From: Gloeophyllum trabeum ATCC 11539
Taxonomy: Eukaryota; Basidiomycota; Agaricomycetes; Gloeophyllales; Gloeophyllaceae
Assembly: GCF_000344685.1 (NCBI RefSeq)
Contig: NW_006920428.1
Location: 463,443-527,442 of the forward strand
DNA: 64,000 bases
Direction: 5' to 3'
Both the position numbers and the translations under genes were made by a program. Below, in pieces: positions 26,491 to 37,612 of this stretch. The notes under the pieces are model-generated. The model was not told where the DNA came from, did not search any database, and worked only from the letters and a program-made list of their open reading frames with translations. Position 1 is the stretch's first letter, and every line of letters starts with the position of its first letter.

Positions 26491-27051
26491 TCATAACCGC
26501 ATCGGTATCCCCTCGAACTCGATCGCTTGCTTCAACAGCGGAGAGTTCGGCTTACTAAACGCCGTCGCCGCATTATCCCTCCTACTGCACTTGACAGTCT
26601 CCCTGACCCCCCTCGCCCCCACCCACACCATAACCCTCAACGTCGCCACCGCGACAAGCGCCATACCCCCATACACCACCAACCGTCTCCATACATCCTC
26701 CCGGCCGTCTTCCCCTCCTCCCACCTGTTCCCCCGCCTCCCGCCCGCGCAGCAGGCTCGACGCGAGCAGCAGCACGCCCGCGAACAGCGCGGGCGGGAGG
26801 CACAGGTGGAAGACATTCTCCTGCGAGGCGTCCGGGTCGCCCTGCAGCCGCTCGAGCAGCTCGCACACGTCCGCCGCGGGCAGCGCGAGCGCCCGCGCCC
26901 ACTCGCGCGCTTCGGAGCCGAGCGCGCTTCTCGTCGGGGTTGTTTTTGCAGGTGTGCTGCGCTTGGCTGGGGTGTCTGCAGATGCCCCGGTGGCAGTGGA
27001 GAGCAGCTCGGAGTGCTCGACGGAGGCGTGGTAGCGGTGGACGAGGACCAT
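26491..27051 (-). CDS. small two-pass membrane protein, unknown
   Basis: Single-exon ORF of 186 residues starting at ATG 27051. Two hydrophobic stretches are evident: FHLCLPPALFAGVLLLASSL at about 82-103 and YGGMALVAVATLRVMVWVG at about 126-144, separated by a charged loop. The first 80 residues are polar, and the tail ends KQAIEFEGIPMRL. This suggests a small integral membrane protein with both ends on the same side. No family is recognised. An intron upstream or within cannot be ruled out. Confidence 0.6.
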   Translation of the reverse strand: MVLVHRYHASVEHSELLSTATGASADTPAKRSTPAKTTPTRSALGSEAREWARALALPAADVCELLERLQGDPDASQENVFHLCLPPALFAGVLLLASSLLRGREAGEQVGGGEDGREDVWRRLVVYGGMALVAVATLRVMVWVGARGVRETVKCSRRDNAATAFSKPNSPLLKQAIEFEGIPMRL

Positions 27052-27545
27052 CGAAATTATGGGATCTGGACGTTGAGTGGGGGAGCTGGATAAGTGTTTG
27101 TGGCTTCTCTCGGTGCTCTCAGGTTCTTATATGTCATCTTATCCCTCCAGATGGACTCGGGAACAAATACCTCATCCCACCCGGGCCTAAGCCAAATCAC
27201 CCTCCCGCGGCGCGTCCCGTCCGAGACGCAACGCCGCCGCGATCCAGTCCGAGACCTCCCGCCGCGCGTCAGTACCCCGTCCGAACCGCTCTTACCTGCG
27301 CCAGTCCGTGCCCGATAAGCCCATCCCACCTACACAGCCGTAGCTGTATCAATTGATAGTTGACAGTCGAGGCCGCGCTGACCGCCGAGAGCGTGGTATT
27401 TCGATGTGGACCGAGCGCGAGTAACGATGCGATAAGCTATTCACCTCCGAACACAGGAGTACACTTGACGCGGAGAGGGCATCCAGATCGCCACAGCATG
27501 GAAGACCCTTCTCTTCCCCTACCTGGTCTGCTAGCCCAAGTAGGA
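27052..27545. other. intergenic left of MITE
   Basis: About 490 bases upstream of the small membrane-protein gene. It probably contains its promoter. No other feature is seen. Confidence 0.35.
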
Positions 27546-27830
27546 CACTGGGTGCAATTCCCATATTGAGCCACTGAGAAAGTGTGAAAGAAACCGGTCA
27601 AAGGTCAAATTTTGTTCATAGTGTTGCCTTGCAAAACATATGAAAGTTCAATGAATAGTGCTGAACAAAGAACATATCCTGTGTCACAATCAGATTTTTG
27701 CACACTCAAAAGTAGTATTATTCTAATTCGGTTCACTGATTGTGCAATGGACAATCATGAAAAAAGTTTGACCTTTGACCCGTTAATTTCACAGTTTTCT
27801 GCATGCTCAATATGGGTGATGTACCCAGTG
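27546..27830. mobile_element. MITE, CACTG-type, 285 bp
   Basis: The two ends are imperfect inverted repeats of about 70 bases. Both start CACTGGGT and share CCCATATTGAGC and GGTCAAAGGTCAAA. The element is flanked by GGA on both sides (27543-27545 and 27831-27833), which fits a 3-bp target duplication. It is clearly more AT-rich than the DNA around it and has no coding capacity. A CACTA-like origin is suggested by the terminal CACT and the 3-bp duplication, but this is inference. It lies about 108 bases from the tRNA gene. Confidence 0.85.
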
Positions 27831-27937
27831 GGAACGGCACCAGACCGCAGCGAGGAAAATGTACGCTGCACGCATGATCACCTAGGCGCTTCCAATCGTC
27901 GCGGCTGCACACGAAAAATTGGATACTATATCCAGAA

Positions 27938-28018
27938 TGGACACTACCGGAATTGAACCGGTCCCCTCTCGCAAACGAGATGCTAAGCGAGCGTGATAAC
28001 CATCTACACCAAGTGCCC
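27938..28018 (-). tRNA. tRNA-Ala (anticodon AGC), with short intron
   Basis: On the minus strand the acceptor stem GGGCACT pairs with AGTGTCC, with a G3-U70 wobble, the alanine identity pair. The D arm has a 3-bp stem. The anticodon stem CTCGC/GCGAG encloses 14 bases beginning TTAGCA, so the anticodon is AGC. A 7-base intron after position 37 would restore a 7-base loop. The T arm is ACCGG / TTCAATT / CCGGT, and the discriminator base is A. The variable loop is 5 bases. The structure fits throughout; the intron is shorter than usual. Confidence 0.82.
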
Positions 28019-28571
28019 TTATGAAGGCATTTGCATTCAAAACAATATAGAGATTATAACACCCGGGATTCAGTGGTCATTGGATCCAGAGCACGAGATG
28101 AATATCCGAGCACAACCTACATACGCGCCCACCGCACGTCGCGAGACTCGGAGTCCAAATAGTGCTTATCATAGCATAGTATGTATACTGCTCGAATTAC
28201 GCTTTCAGTGCTTCACGCGTCCGTGATTCCTTCAGAAACAGAAGGGCAGGGCCGGCGTGGTGGAGAGGTGATGCAGGTGGGGTCGCATGTGTGAGGACCG
28301 GTGAGTACCGATGAGCAAGGGACGTACGAGATCGGTATCATATATGCGAGTCCTGTAAACGGCGGCTGCGGAGGGGAGGGGAACGTACCGTGTACAACCC
28401 CAGGCCGGGAGACGGACGACATGCGGCGTAGGAGATGTGATGTGATGCGCGATGGATTGCTGCCGTAGAATACACGATGGATAAGTATACGTATACGAGT
28501 ACACCCCTCTCTCCCATTACCCATTCATTAATCAAGAACATACAATTCCCCCTCTCCTCCCTGCCTTACCC
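28019..28571. other. intergenic, tRNA to proline-rich gene
   Basis: About 550 bases. It should hold internal-promoter-independent upstream sequence of the tRNA and the 3' region of the next gene. No element is recognised. Confidence 0.35.
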
Positions 28572-29249
28572 TCACTCCCCAACTGCCACGACCCTCGACA
28601 GCCCGCTCCGCACGTACCCCCGCTGCCTCTCCCCGGGCCACCTCCTCAGCGGGCGCACATGGCAGTGCACGCGGTACATTAGCATGCCCGCGACGAACTT
28701 GAGGCGCGCGGCGTGCTCCTTCGCGGGGTCCGGCGGGGGGCACGCGAGGCCCGGCGGCTGGTACAGCGGCGAGGGTGAGGGAGCGCTAAAGCTCGGCGAG
28801 GGAAGCGAATGCGAGGGTGGAGACGGAGAGGGGGAGGGGGCGGGGGGTATGGACGGCGCCGGGTGGATGTGGATCTCGATCGGCGCGTCGAGCGTGACGT
28901 ACTCGGTCATCTCGTCCGCGAACGGGTCGAGCGCCGCGTCCATGTCCGCCTTCGCCTTCACCGACGCGGGCGGGGGCGGGGGCGCGCGCCGGGCTTTCGT
29001 GGGCCGGCGGACGACTTTCCACGAGAGCGCTTCCGCCTCGGACTCGGACGGAGAGAAGGGAGATGTGGGGAAGGAGACGGATATGCGCGGGGGCGCGCTG
29101 GTGCTCGAGCGCGGTGGGTGGTTGGGCTTGTGGTGGGGTAGGCCGGATAAGGGGGCGTCCCAGAGGAGCGGCTTGCCGGCGAGGGAGCCGTGGATGGTGT
29201 GGATGGTGTGCCGGGGTGCGGTGATGCTCGCCATTGCTGCCTTCTGCAT
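28572..29249 (-). CDS. proline-rich hypothetical protein
   Basis: Single-exon ORF of 225 residues from ATG 29249; a second ATG at 29234 (MASITAPRHTIH) has a better context. The middle is rich in Pro and Ser (PSIPPAPSPSPSPPSHSLPS). The ends are more ordered: SWKVVRRPTKARRAPPPPP near the centre, and a C-terminal segment AARLKFVAGMLMYRVHCHVR. The high GC content of the region makes long chance frames common, so this call is moderate. No family is recognised. Confidence 0.5.
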   Translation of the reverse strand: MQKAAMASITAPRHTIHTIHGSLAGKPLLWDAPLSGLPHHKPNHPPRSSTSAPPRISVSFPTSPFSPSESEAEALSWKVVRRPTKARRAPPPPPASVKAKADMDAALDPFADEMTEYVTLDAPIEIHIHPAPSIPPAPSPSPSPPSHSLPSPSFSAPSPSPLYQPPGLACPPPDPAKEHAARLKFVAGMLMYRVHCHVRPLRRWPGERQRGYVRSGLSRVVAVGE

Positions 29250-31677
29250 TCTGGTTCTCGGTCGCTAGTTGCTGATGGTGATTGCACGAGCGCGAGTGCT
29301 GTATATGCCCCTATCAAAGTCTCGAGTCTCCCGTCGACAGTGGCTCTCACAGGTTCAAGTTGGCGGTGAAGTTCAAGTCGACGACAGCGGGCGACGGTAT
29401 AAAACGGACGGGCGTGTGGCAAGCGAAGGGGGAACAATGGCAGCTGGATGATGTGAAGAGGTCTGGAGCCACCGCGGCCGGGCCCTTGACGGGAGAGGAT
29501 CGGGCCGCCGGCTGGGCCTGATGCGGAATGACACCGAGCGTGGCGGTGTCAAGGGGACAGCCACAACGCAGATGGACAAGGACAAGGCATGCCCTTTGCT
29601 CACTGCTTTGTTGCGAGGATTACGGCTTGCGTTACGATCTCTCCATTCTATGCGTGGGCTAAGGCCTTGTTCTAATTGGCACTCTTGAGAAACGGGATAC
29701 GGAATGTGAGGAGGCACTAGCTTGTCGACGATTCTGGACAACAAAAGGGCGATGCCATCCTGCCACGGTGTCTCCCACTTCACCTCACGAGGTCCCCGTC
29801 CGTCCTTCTGATTGATCTACTGCACTCTACTCCGTAATGTGATTATAAGGAGGAGATACTTTCTTCCTCTTCCTACTTGGGTCGTCGCTGGGTCTTGATT
29901 TCCCTGGGGATACTTACCCGTTCAACGAAGGGGATCCGGTAGTACTCGAAATGCGGAATGTATCGCTGATTCTACTTCGTCTCCTGGGATCAATTTTTCT
30001 TCTCGGAAGCGGACTGCTTGATCCCTTGGCTATCGACGTGGATCGCTGCTTCCGGCTTACCTCCCAGTCTGCCCTTGCGTTGTCTTGATTACCCGCATTG
30101 TTCTTCGGGTATACGTGGAATCGCACAATGGCACTCAGAGAGTATGAAGAATCGCTGGCTTGTATGCTTCGTTCCTTTCCTGGGCGATGGGTCCAATGCG
30201 TATTTGCGGACGCGCACGCGCCGTACTTGCAACCTTGTTGCTTCCCTCAGGTTCTACGCCCGTCTGAAAGAGATACCTCGCAACCACTATTGTGACGTAT
30301 CGCTCTGGACTTCTTGGACCAGAAAAGAGTGACTTTACGAGGTCGACGCGGCGATAACGACGTCATCTCCCCAAGGACCGACATCGTCCCTCTTCCTATT
30401 GTTTGTAGTGAAGGCTAGGCTGGTGACCACCCTCTCTAATGAGGCAGAATTGTGATAGTAGCCCTATCCCCAATTTGATAGAGAGGATGGTCACGAGCCT
30501 AGGTGAAGGCCTCTGCGCTGTGCGGATCCATCAAGGCGTCAATCCCGTTAGATGCGGCTCTTTGGTTTCAAAGGCGACTCGGATCGCTCATTTCGCTCTT
30601 GGGATCTCTTCATCTGCTCTCTGCTTTCCTTGAACGTGCGTTTCGTCTACCGGTCGGGTTAGCCACCCTCAGCTGCGCACGTAGATTCCCCTGGACAACG
30701 ACGGAGCGGTATATCCACGACGCGACGCCCTTCAAACTTCTCTGATACATAACATGTCTCTGGTTGCTTGAGGAGAACGCTGCTTTCTAGCAGCTCTGGA
30801 GCTGTGATCGCAGGAAATACCATATCGAGGGCCTCGTCTCTCCTAGTATCCAGCCCCGTCATCTCTCCTATCTTGCGTACTGCTCAGGCCCCGCATGCGT
30901 TATATATTGGGATGCGATGCTCATGATCGTGCATGCTGGATTGCACTCGAAATGGATGTTCATGTCGACGATTCTGCCGAAGGGCACTGGATCGTTCCCG
31001 ACCTGCTATGCTACATGGGTACGCTTAGCTGCCCGGACAATAACAGGGCGATTTTATCACTACCTCACTAGGCGAGTGGCCTTGCTATCGTATCCCGCCG
31101 GAGTCCCGTCTTTTCCTCTGGAGCATGCGACTGGTATCTGGCAACCAGGGATCATCCTCCTCGCCGTTCTGCCACTTGATGCCCTGCCGACCGGTTGTCC
31201 GGTCTTGCCGAACTGCCTGGCCCGCAGCCTCCGATCCTTTCAAGACGGGCGCCATCCTCCCTAGCGTGGCGTCCGTGGGTATCTGGCGCGAGACTACCTC
31301 CCAACCGATTCGTTGCTCGCGCAGTAACGGGCCGGCGCGCGCGTGCGTTTGGCCTATGTACTACCTACCCGTCCCGTCCCGTCGGTATCGACGGTCGTGC
31401 TGTCCCTGGCACCTCGGGCGATCTCCCAGCCGCCAGTAAACACGGCGTCCGGTCATCGAAACTGTGACTTTAGCGCAAACTTTGAGGCTCGAGGCATTGC
31501 TCATCATACGCTCAGCCGAATATAAAGGCAACCCCTCAGAGACGCATTACTACTATCCTAAAATAGCACAAACGCGGTAGGCATCAGTCGAATTCGCCGT
31601 GGTCCAAGATCCAAGACATACCGACTCATATAAAAGGCTACTTGCTGGATACCGAGTCGTGACATCTTCCTGGAAAC
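29250..31677. other. 2.4-kb stretch without recognisable genes
   Basis: Only short open frames in all frames, none with family signatures. A 23-bp inverted repeat at 30416-30501 is the one structured feature I see. The region may be decayed accessory DNA, next to the broken acyltransferase copy A. Confidence 0.45.
30416..30501. repeat. inverted repeat, 23-bp arms
   Basis: Arms 30416-30438 and 30479-30501 are reverse complements with two mismatches (core TGACCA and CCTCTCTA) around a 40-base loop. It could be a hairpin or remnant of a small transposon. Confidence 0.65.
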
Positions 31678-33170
31678 ATGAAAGCGGGGATGAACTCCCC
31701 ATGGTCGTGGCAACAACCCGCCTCTACTCCCTTCTTACCCCATCTTCGGTCGACAGCCCTGGGGCCCCGAAGCTACGTTTGCCGCTTCCTCCCTCGTATC
31801 GCCCGGCTACGCCGACATCATCATATCCTGCCAGCTGATCAGCCCTAACCAGCCTCTCACCGAGAGCCCCATAAAGTCAGCCGTGCGTCTCCTGCGGTCC
31901 GATCACCCGACAATCGCAGCTCGCTTCGCCTGCCCAGCGTCCGAGGACGGCAGCCCGCCATCCGCAGCAGACGTTAAGCTAGCCTACGAAGTCCCCGCTT
32001 CCGAGCGCGAAGTCGACCTGTGGCTTAACGAGGTCGTGACAGTCCGCACAGACACCGGCGGGGACGTCGACGCCGCTGTCGCGCTGGTCGCCCACGACCT
32101 CGGCAAGGCCGCCGCAGGCCCGCCCACGACGCTCTTCGAAGCGCACTTCATCCCCGGCTCCACATCGCGGAGCGCGCTCGTCCTCCGCCTGGGCCACGCC
32201 GTGTTCGACGGCATCGGCGTGTTCCAGGCGCTGGACCTCCTGAACGAGCGGATCGCGCGCGTCCTGCGCTCTCCCGTGCACGTCTCGGAGCCGCTGAATT
32301 GGGGAGAAGAGACGGCAAGATTGGCGCTGCCCACGCCGGAGTGCACAAAGATCCCGTGGTCGTTAGCCGCGGAGATGTCAGAGGATGACCAGGTCATGCT
32401 CGACAGGCTGGTCGAAGCTATAAACATGGAAAAGGTGAGCAAACTTCCTTCTCACCGCATACAACGCCTGACTCAGTATCCGCCCTTACCAGACCCTCCC
32501 AGGCGTGCCGTTCTCCCCCCCCCCCCAGGATCCACGCATGTCGGCACAGGCGTGATCATGCGCACCATGCCCGCCGAGTCGGTGCAAGCGCTCCGGAGCG
32601 CCGCGCGCGCACGCTCTTCAGCGTCTTCCTCGCCGCGATGCTCCTCGCCCTCCTACGCACGAACTCCCGCTCCCGCTCCCCCACGACAAGCGTCGACACG
32701 GCCATCTACCCGAGCCTCGCGGACCTCCGCGCAGGCCAGACCCGGCGCGTCGCGAACAGCACCGCGTGCCACGTCTACTTCGCGCGGGACCTGCAGGCGC
32801 AGGTGGAGCGCCAGCGCTTTGCGCTGGAACGGGGTGGACGAGTTCACGCGCGTGTGGGGCGCGGCGCAGGGGTGCGTATGCCCGGCGTAACATATTCAGT
32901 ACGGAGTTTCTGACCTGCCGCAGCGCGCCGTCGGGGAACACGCCCCCGCTCCCGGTACCATCCTCCATGGGCGTCGTCGACCAGCGCCTATCCGCGCGCC
33001 AAGGTGAGTACCTCACCATCACGGAGCCGCAGCCGCAGCCGCAGCCGCAGCCGAGCATGCGCACGCCGACGCTCGCGAGGGCCGCGAACGTCGCTTCCAG
33101 GTCTATTCCGAGTCTTGGACGGGCGGACTTGGAGACTCGAACAAGGCCTAGTGGATCGTCCGTGATTTGA
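31678..33170 (+). pseudogene. HxxxD acyltransferase-like, copy A, broken
   Basis: Homologous to copies C and D. The N-terminal block (SPWSWQQP) and the long core reading from 31760 to 32434 are present, including GYADIIISCQL, EVPASEREVDLWLNEV and GHAVFDGIG with the HxxxD residues. Breaks against the paralogues are: one extra base near 31720, a deletion of about 35 bases near 31754 that removes the region before LWG, a frame change near 32601-32612 between SAARA and TLFSVFLAAM, and loss of the segment that ends in DEQQRYMDR. The C-terminal piece SSMGVVDQRLSA is recognisable near 32962, but the HPYTWQG-type end is missing. An intron at the family position begins near 32435. A small CAGCCG repeat lies near 33028. 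The gene is likely dead unless the breaks are sequencing errors. Confidence 0.8.
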
Positions 33171-33416
33171 CATTGAATTATCTGATAACCGACACACAGC
33201 CTCTGAGCGCATGATTTTCGCTCCCGCTTTCGTCCTCGATCAGTCCGGGATAGTCGGAGGGCTCGACCTTGCCAGTGCCGAAGCGACTGCAGTGGCCGAA
33301 ACTACCAACTGCAACGCTCGCCGAACGACTGCGTCCATCCAATATTACATTCTGCACTGGTGTCTATCAATGGAGGCACGCTTTAAGCTGCAATAATCCC
33401 AACCCGCTCTCCCTCA

Positions 33417-35121
33417 CTAACCTATCGTGGCTACACTCATCAGAATGTCCATCAATCCATTAATGAAAGTCAAGACGGGTGCGGGCTCTGCCAAATCTTT
33501 GTAGACCGCTCGCGTCCCGGCATCCGTACTCCCATAGAGCCCTTCTGTGAAGCTAAAAGAATTGTAAAGCGTGCCGTTCCACGTATATGGATGAAAGGCA
33601 AGGGGAGGGGTACGGATGCTAATCCTGGGCTTGGAGATGGTCAAGACAAGTCTGTCCCGAATGGGGAAGCTGGCGGAGAGATGAGGATCGACAAAGGGGA
33701 AGATTCGTTATACTTGCATGTGACCGGTTATGAGCACCCCTTCTATCCATCTAAGGATGACGAAGTTACCTTGGAATAACAACACTCCACATTTGCATTT
33801 GCAAGAACTGGTCTGCCCAGTATATTATGCTGTCGTTGCAAAACCGCTGTCGGTCGCCTTGGTCTCGGATCATTTGCGCTAGAGTCCCCACGTCGTCCAC
33901 AATTTGTGGATTCTTGGTGGACATATCGGGACGCACGAATCGCTCCAGATTCCTAAGTATATACGTTTCGAACCCAAGGACATTCGCGATGCGCCATTGA
34001 GTCCTGTCTCGGGGATTGAGGTTGGGTTTCAGGTGCTTGGCACGGAGGTTGACGGGTGCAGGGTAAAATGCGGTGTTAATTTCCGGGATATCCTCGAGAG
34101 AGTTGGTTCGAAGGAGGGTCAGCAGCATAACCGCCAGCAGTATACTGAACAGCGTGCAACCACGCTTCCGGGCGGCTTGAAGCAGTCGTTCTAGCGACTC
34201 TTCAGGCACCGTCTTCATGACTCCAGTCCCTATGCGTGGTTCCGATCGATGGGAGTAGGGTACCCCAGGAAGCGTCTGTCAGTGAGTGAGATCAACGGGG
34301 ATGCACCAGGAGGGCTGGAACGGCATAACCTTGTTCAGACGTAAGGCTTCTATATGGCCCTCTGGAACGAAGGATTCATGGTTCGACCGATCAGAGGACC
34401 ACGGAACCTTCGCGCGTTCCGGCGGGGGTTCTGCCAGCAGCGTCACCTCCGCACCCCAGTCGAATACCACCTCGTCGCGAGAGCCTAGCGCTCGAGCTAT
34501 TCGCTCGTTCAGAAGATCCAGGGTCTGGAACGCGCCAATGGCGTCAAAAATGGAATGCCCAAGGCGGAGCACTATGCCGCACGAAGAGCTGTGCAAGGTG
34601 GCAGGGATGACGTGGACTTCAAAAAAGACTGTGGGCGGCTTATCTGCAGGTCTCCCTAACTCCTGCGTGACTAGAGAAATGGCCGTCTCTATATCTCCTC
34701 CGGCTGCTCTCACCGCCTCACCATGCACCGTGACAGTCTGGGAAATCCATTCGTCTTCGTCATCCTTGCAGCCAAAGACCTGGTAGGCAAATCTTGCACC
34801 AACGAACGAAGCAGCGATACTGTCTTTGAGCTCCGGCCATGCCAGTTTGCACGCTATAACAGGGTGATCGAAGCGCAGCATACGTACAGCAGACCTTACC
34901 AGGTCACCGTCGATGGCAACTCTTGGGCAGCTCAGCTGGCAGGAGATAATGATGTCTGCATGTCCAGGTGTCGTACGCGAGGTCACAGCGAAGCATCCTT
35001 CCCCTCCCCAGAGCTTCCGAGACCGTACTCCGTTATGGGGTGTGGTAGCTTCGCCGTAGATAGACTATCCTGGAGCCATAGGGGGAGCCTGCCAAGACCA
35101 TGGAGACTTCATGAACTGCAT
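33417..35121 (-). pseudogene. HxxxD acyltransferase-like, copy B, premature stop
   Basis: Reads along most of the family: KLWGGEGCF, HADIIISCQL, GHSIFDAIG (HxxxD kept), then an intron, then GTGVMKTVPEESLERLLQAA, GCTLFSILLAVMLLTLLRTN, NVLGFETYILRNLERF and a C-terminal HPYTWNGTLYNSFSFTEGLY. The start at 35121 (MQFMKSPWSWQ) is followed in the same frame by a TAG at 35067-35065, after about 18 codons, and the frame then continues normally. This is a nonsense change relative to the paralogues. Parts around FVDPHLSASFPI have drifted. Either the gene is dead, or translation begins downstream and yields a protein lacking the N-terminal tip. It is tail-to-tail with copy A. Confidence 0.78.
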
Positions 35122-35438
35122 TTGCTGCTATGCTGAAACTCACGAAGTGGGCGTCGCGGGGTCCTCATGCCCCTGTAGCGCGGTAAGGTTAGATATAGTA
35201 AGCGAACGGCACTCGTAGGATGTCTGCTCAGACGGGTCTTGAGTTACTATTCGCGAATTGACTGCAGCGTGGCACTACAGAGTGCTCTGAGCTTACGTCT
35301 TGGGTAATGCTGATGCTAATGTGCAGAGTGGTACCTCTTTGGTTATACGACTGGCATAACGAGCGTCATGTACGTGCCGCAGCGACGACGATCACGTTTT
35401 CTCCCCATGGGGGTTGCCCCCATCGAACTGCATCACAG
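35122..35438. other. intergenic, copy B to LTR element
   Basis: About 320 bases upstream of copy B and left of the LTR element. No gene or motif is seen. Confidence 0.35.
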
Positions 35439-35653
35439 TGTTGGATTTCGGGAGTCGGGATCGAGCTTGCGAGCTCGCGCCGTGTGCGCGTGGTCAGGGG
35501 GGGACCGCCGCAGGCGGGCCCAACTGATAAGGTGATAAGAAATTCATATATATTCGTTGTATCTACTCGATGTACTGTACGCGATTGCCCTTCGGGCAAC
35601 CGACCGCCTGGGGCAAACGCGCTCGTCTTCCGTTTGCTTGGAATATTTTAACA
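35439..35653. repeat. left LTR, 215 bp
   Basis: Starts TGTTGG and ends AACA. Same length and sequence, by eye, as the right LTR. Confidence 0.9.
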
Positions 35654-35936
35654 CAATCGCGTCAACCCGCTTGGGGGGTCTAAATACCAAGCAAGGCTCT
35701 GGGGGCAGCCGTAAGCCCGCCGCTCGCTGCGCTCGCTGGTCTCGCGTCGTATGCAAATCTATTCGTCGTCTCGACTACGCTGGCTAGGATCAACTACCGT
35801 ATGCTACCCTACGCCATGCCGCCGCCGTGTTCTCGCCGCCGTCGCTGACCGAATCCGCCTGCGGGGCCGAAGCCGCATCCGTTCGTTGTCGCCGTATCGC
35901 CGTCGTGTCGTCGCCGCCGCCGTACGCTCGTTGTCG

Positions 35937-36846
35937 NNNNNNNNNNNNNNNNNNNNNNNNNNNNNNNNNNNNNNNNNNNNNNNNNNNNNNNNNNNNNNNN
36001 NNNNNNNNNNNNNNNNNNNNNNNNNNNNNNNNNNNNNNNNNNNNNNNNNNNNNNNNNNNNNNNNNNNNNNNNNNNNNNNNNNNNNNNNNNNNNNNNNNNN
36101 NNNNNNNNNNNNNNNNNNNNNNNNNNNNNNNNNNNNNNNNNNNNNNNNNNNNNNNNNNNNNNNNNNNNNNNNNNNNNNNNNNNNNNNNNNNNNNNNNNNN
36201 NNNNNNNNNNNNNNNNNNNNNNNNNNNNNNNNNNNNNNNNNNNNNNNNNNNNNNNNNNNNNNNNNNNNNNNNNNNNNNNNNNNNNNNNNNNNNNNNNNNN
36301 NNNNNNNNNNNNNNNNNNNNNNNNNNNNNNNNNNNNNNNNNNNNNNNNNNNNNNNNNNNNNNNNNNNNNNNNNNNNNNNNNNNNNNNNNNNNNNNNNNNN
36401 NNNNNNNNNNNNNNNNNNNNNNNNNNNNNNNNNNNNNNNNNNNNNNNNNNNNNNNNNNNNNNNNNNNNNNNNNNNNNNNNNNNNNNNNNNNNNNNNNNNN
36501 NNNNNNNNNNNNNNNNNNNNNNNNNNNNNNNNNNNNNNNNNNNNNNNNNNNNNNNNNNNNNNNNNNNNNNNNNNNNNNNNNNNNNNNNNNNNNNNNNNNN
36601 NNNNNNNNNNNNNNNNNNNNNNNNNNNNNNNNNNNNNNNNNNNNNNNNNNNNNNNNNNNNNNNNNNNNNNNNNNNNNNNNNNNNNNNNNNNNNNNNNNNN
36701 NNNNNNNNNNNNNNNNNNNNNNNNNNNNNNNNNNNNNNNNNNNNNNNNNNNNNNNNNNNNNNNNNNNNNNNNNNNNNNNNNNNNNNNNNNNNNNNNNNNN
36801 NNNNNNNNNNNNNNNNNNNNNNNNNNNNNNNNNNNNNNNNNNNNNN
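35937..36846. other. assembly gap, 910 N
   Basis: A run of 910 unknown bases inside the LTR element. The gap size may be an estimate. Open frames reported across it have no meaning. Confidence 1.
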
Positions 36847-37165
36847 GCTGAATCCAGTCGAGGGACTTGCCTTGTGGGGGCCGAAACCTACTGTGCCGAA
36901 GAACGTGAGTTGCGATGTCGAGGTTGAGGTCGGGATCGAAGTTTTCGGAGAGCTATTGGGGAGCTGTTGGGATTGCCGTACGCCTTTCGCCTACCTTTGC
37001 GCCTAAGGGTCGCCCGTCGGAGCTCATCGCGAGCATGGACTATTGGCCGGATGTCGGGGCTGGGATCGGAGGAGGAGTTGCGGGATTCGGGGAGTGTGGG
37101 ATACTGGGGAGTGTATCGAGACGGGGAGTGTATCGAGGCGCTCGCTCGCTATGCTCGGGGGAGTG

Positions 37166-37380
37166 TGTTGGATTTCGGGAGTCGGGATCGAGCTTGCGAG
37201 CTCGCGCCGTGTGCGCGTGGTCAGGGGGGGACCGCCGCAGGCGGGCCCAACTGATAAGGTGATAAGAAATTCATATATATTCGTTGTATCTACTCGATGT
37301 ACTGTACGCGATTGCCCTTCGGGCAACCGACCGCCTGGGGCAAACGCGCTCGTCTTCCGTTTGCTTGGAATATTTTAACA
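37166..37380. repeat. right LTR, 215 bp
   Basis: Matches the left LTR. It is preceded by a G-rich tract and followed by the CACAG target duplication. Confidence 0.9.
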
Positions 37381-37612
37381 CACAGGTAGGCGTAATATCG
37401 CCTAATCCACAGTAGACGTAGCAGATAGCAAGACTAGCGCGGCATAGGGTGTTGACTACAAAGATAGCGAGGATCGTCACGCCGCGGTCCTCTGAAGTCT
37501 CAACGAGATTTCACGCAGTCTGATTGGCCGAGCACGATTCGAATGTCAAAATAATATAATATATTCGACCTTTGCGTAGACGTGCACGTCTGTGAACGAA
37601 CAGACAAGTAAA

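Larger units (their letters stand above)
35439..37380. mobile_element. short LTR retrotransposon (TRIM/LARD-like)
   Basis: Two direct repeats of 215 bases, 35439-35653 and 37166-37380, begin TGTTGG and end TTAACA, with inverted TGTT...AACA termini. By eye they match along their full length. The whole is flanked by CACAG on both sides (35434-35438 and 37381-37385), a 5-bp target duplication. A purine-rich GGGGGAG lies just before the right LTR. The internal part is about 1.5 kb, but 910 bases of it are N, so its coding content is unknown. The visible internal ends show no gag or pol motif. No clear tRNA primer site is seen after the left LTR. Two like-for-like LTRs point to a recent insertion. 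Confidence 0.9.

Noticed and set aside
32966..33080. CAGCCG repeat as a CRISPR-like or regulatory array
   Set aside because: A short simple-sequence run inside a pseudogene; no spacers.
35751..36927. Long open frames crossing the N run
   Set aside because: They exist only because unknown bases cannot contain stops.
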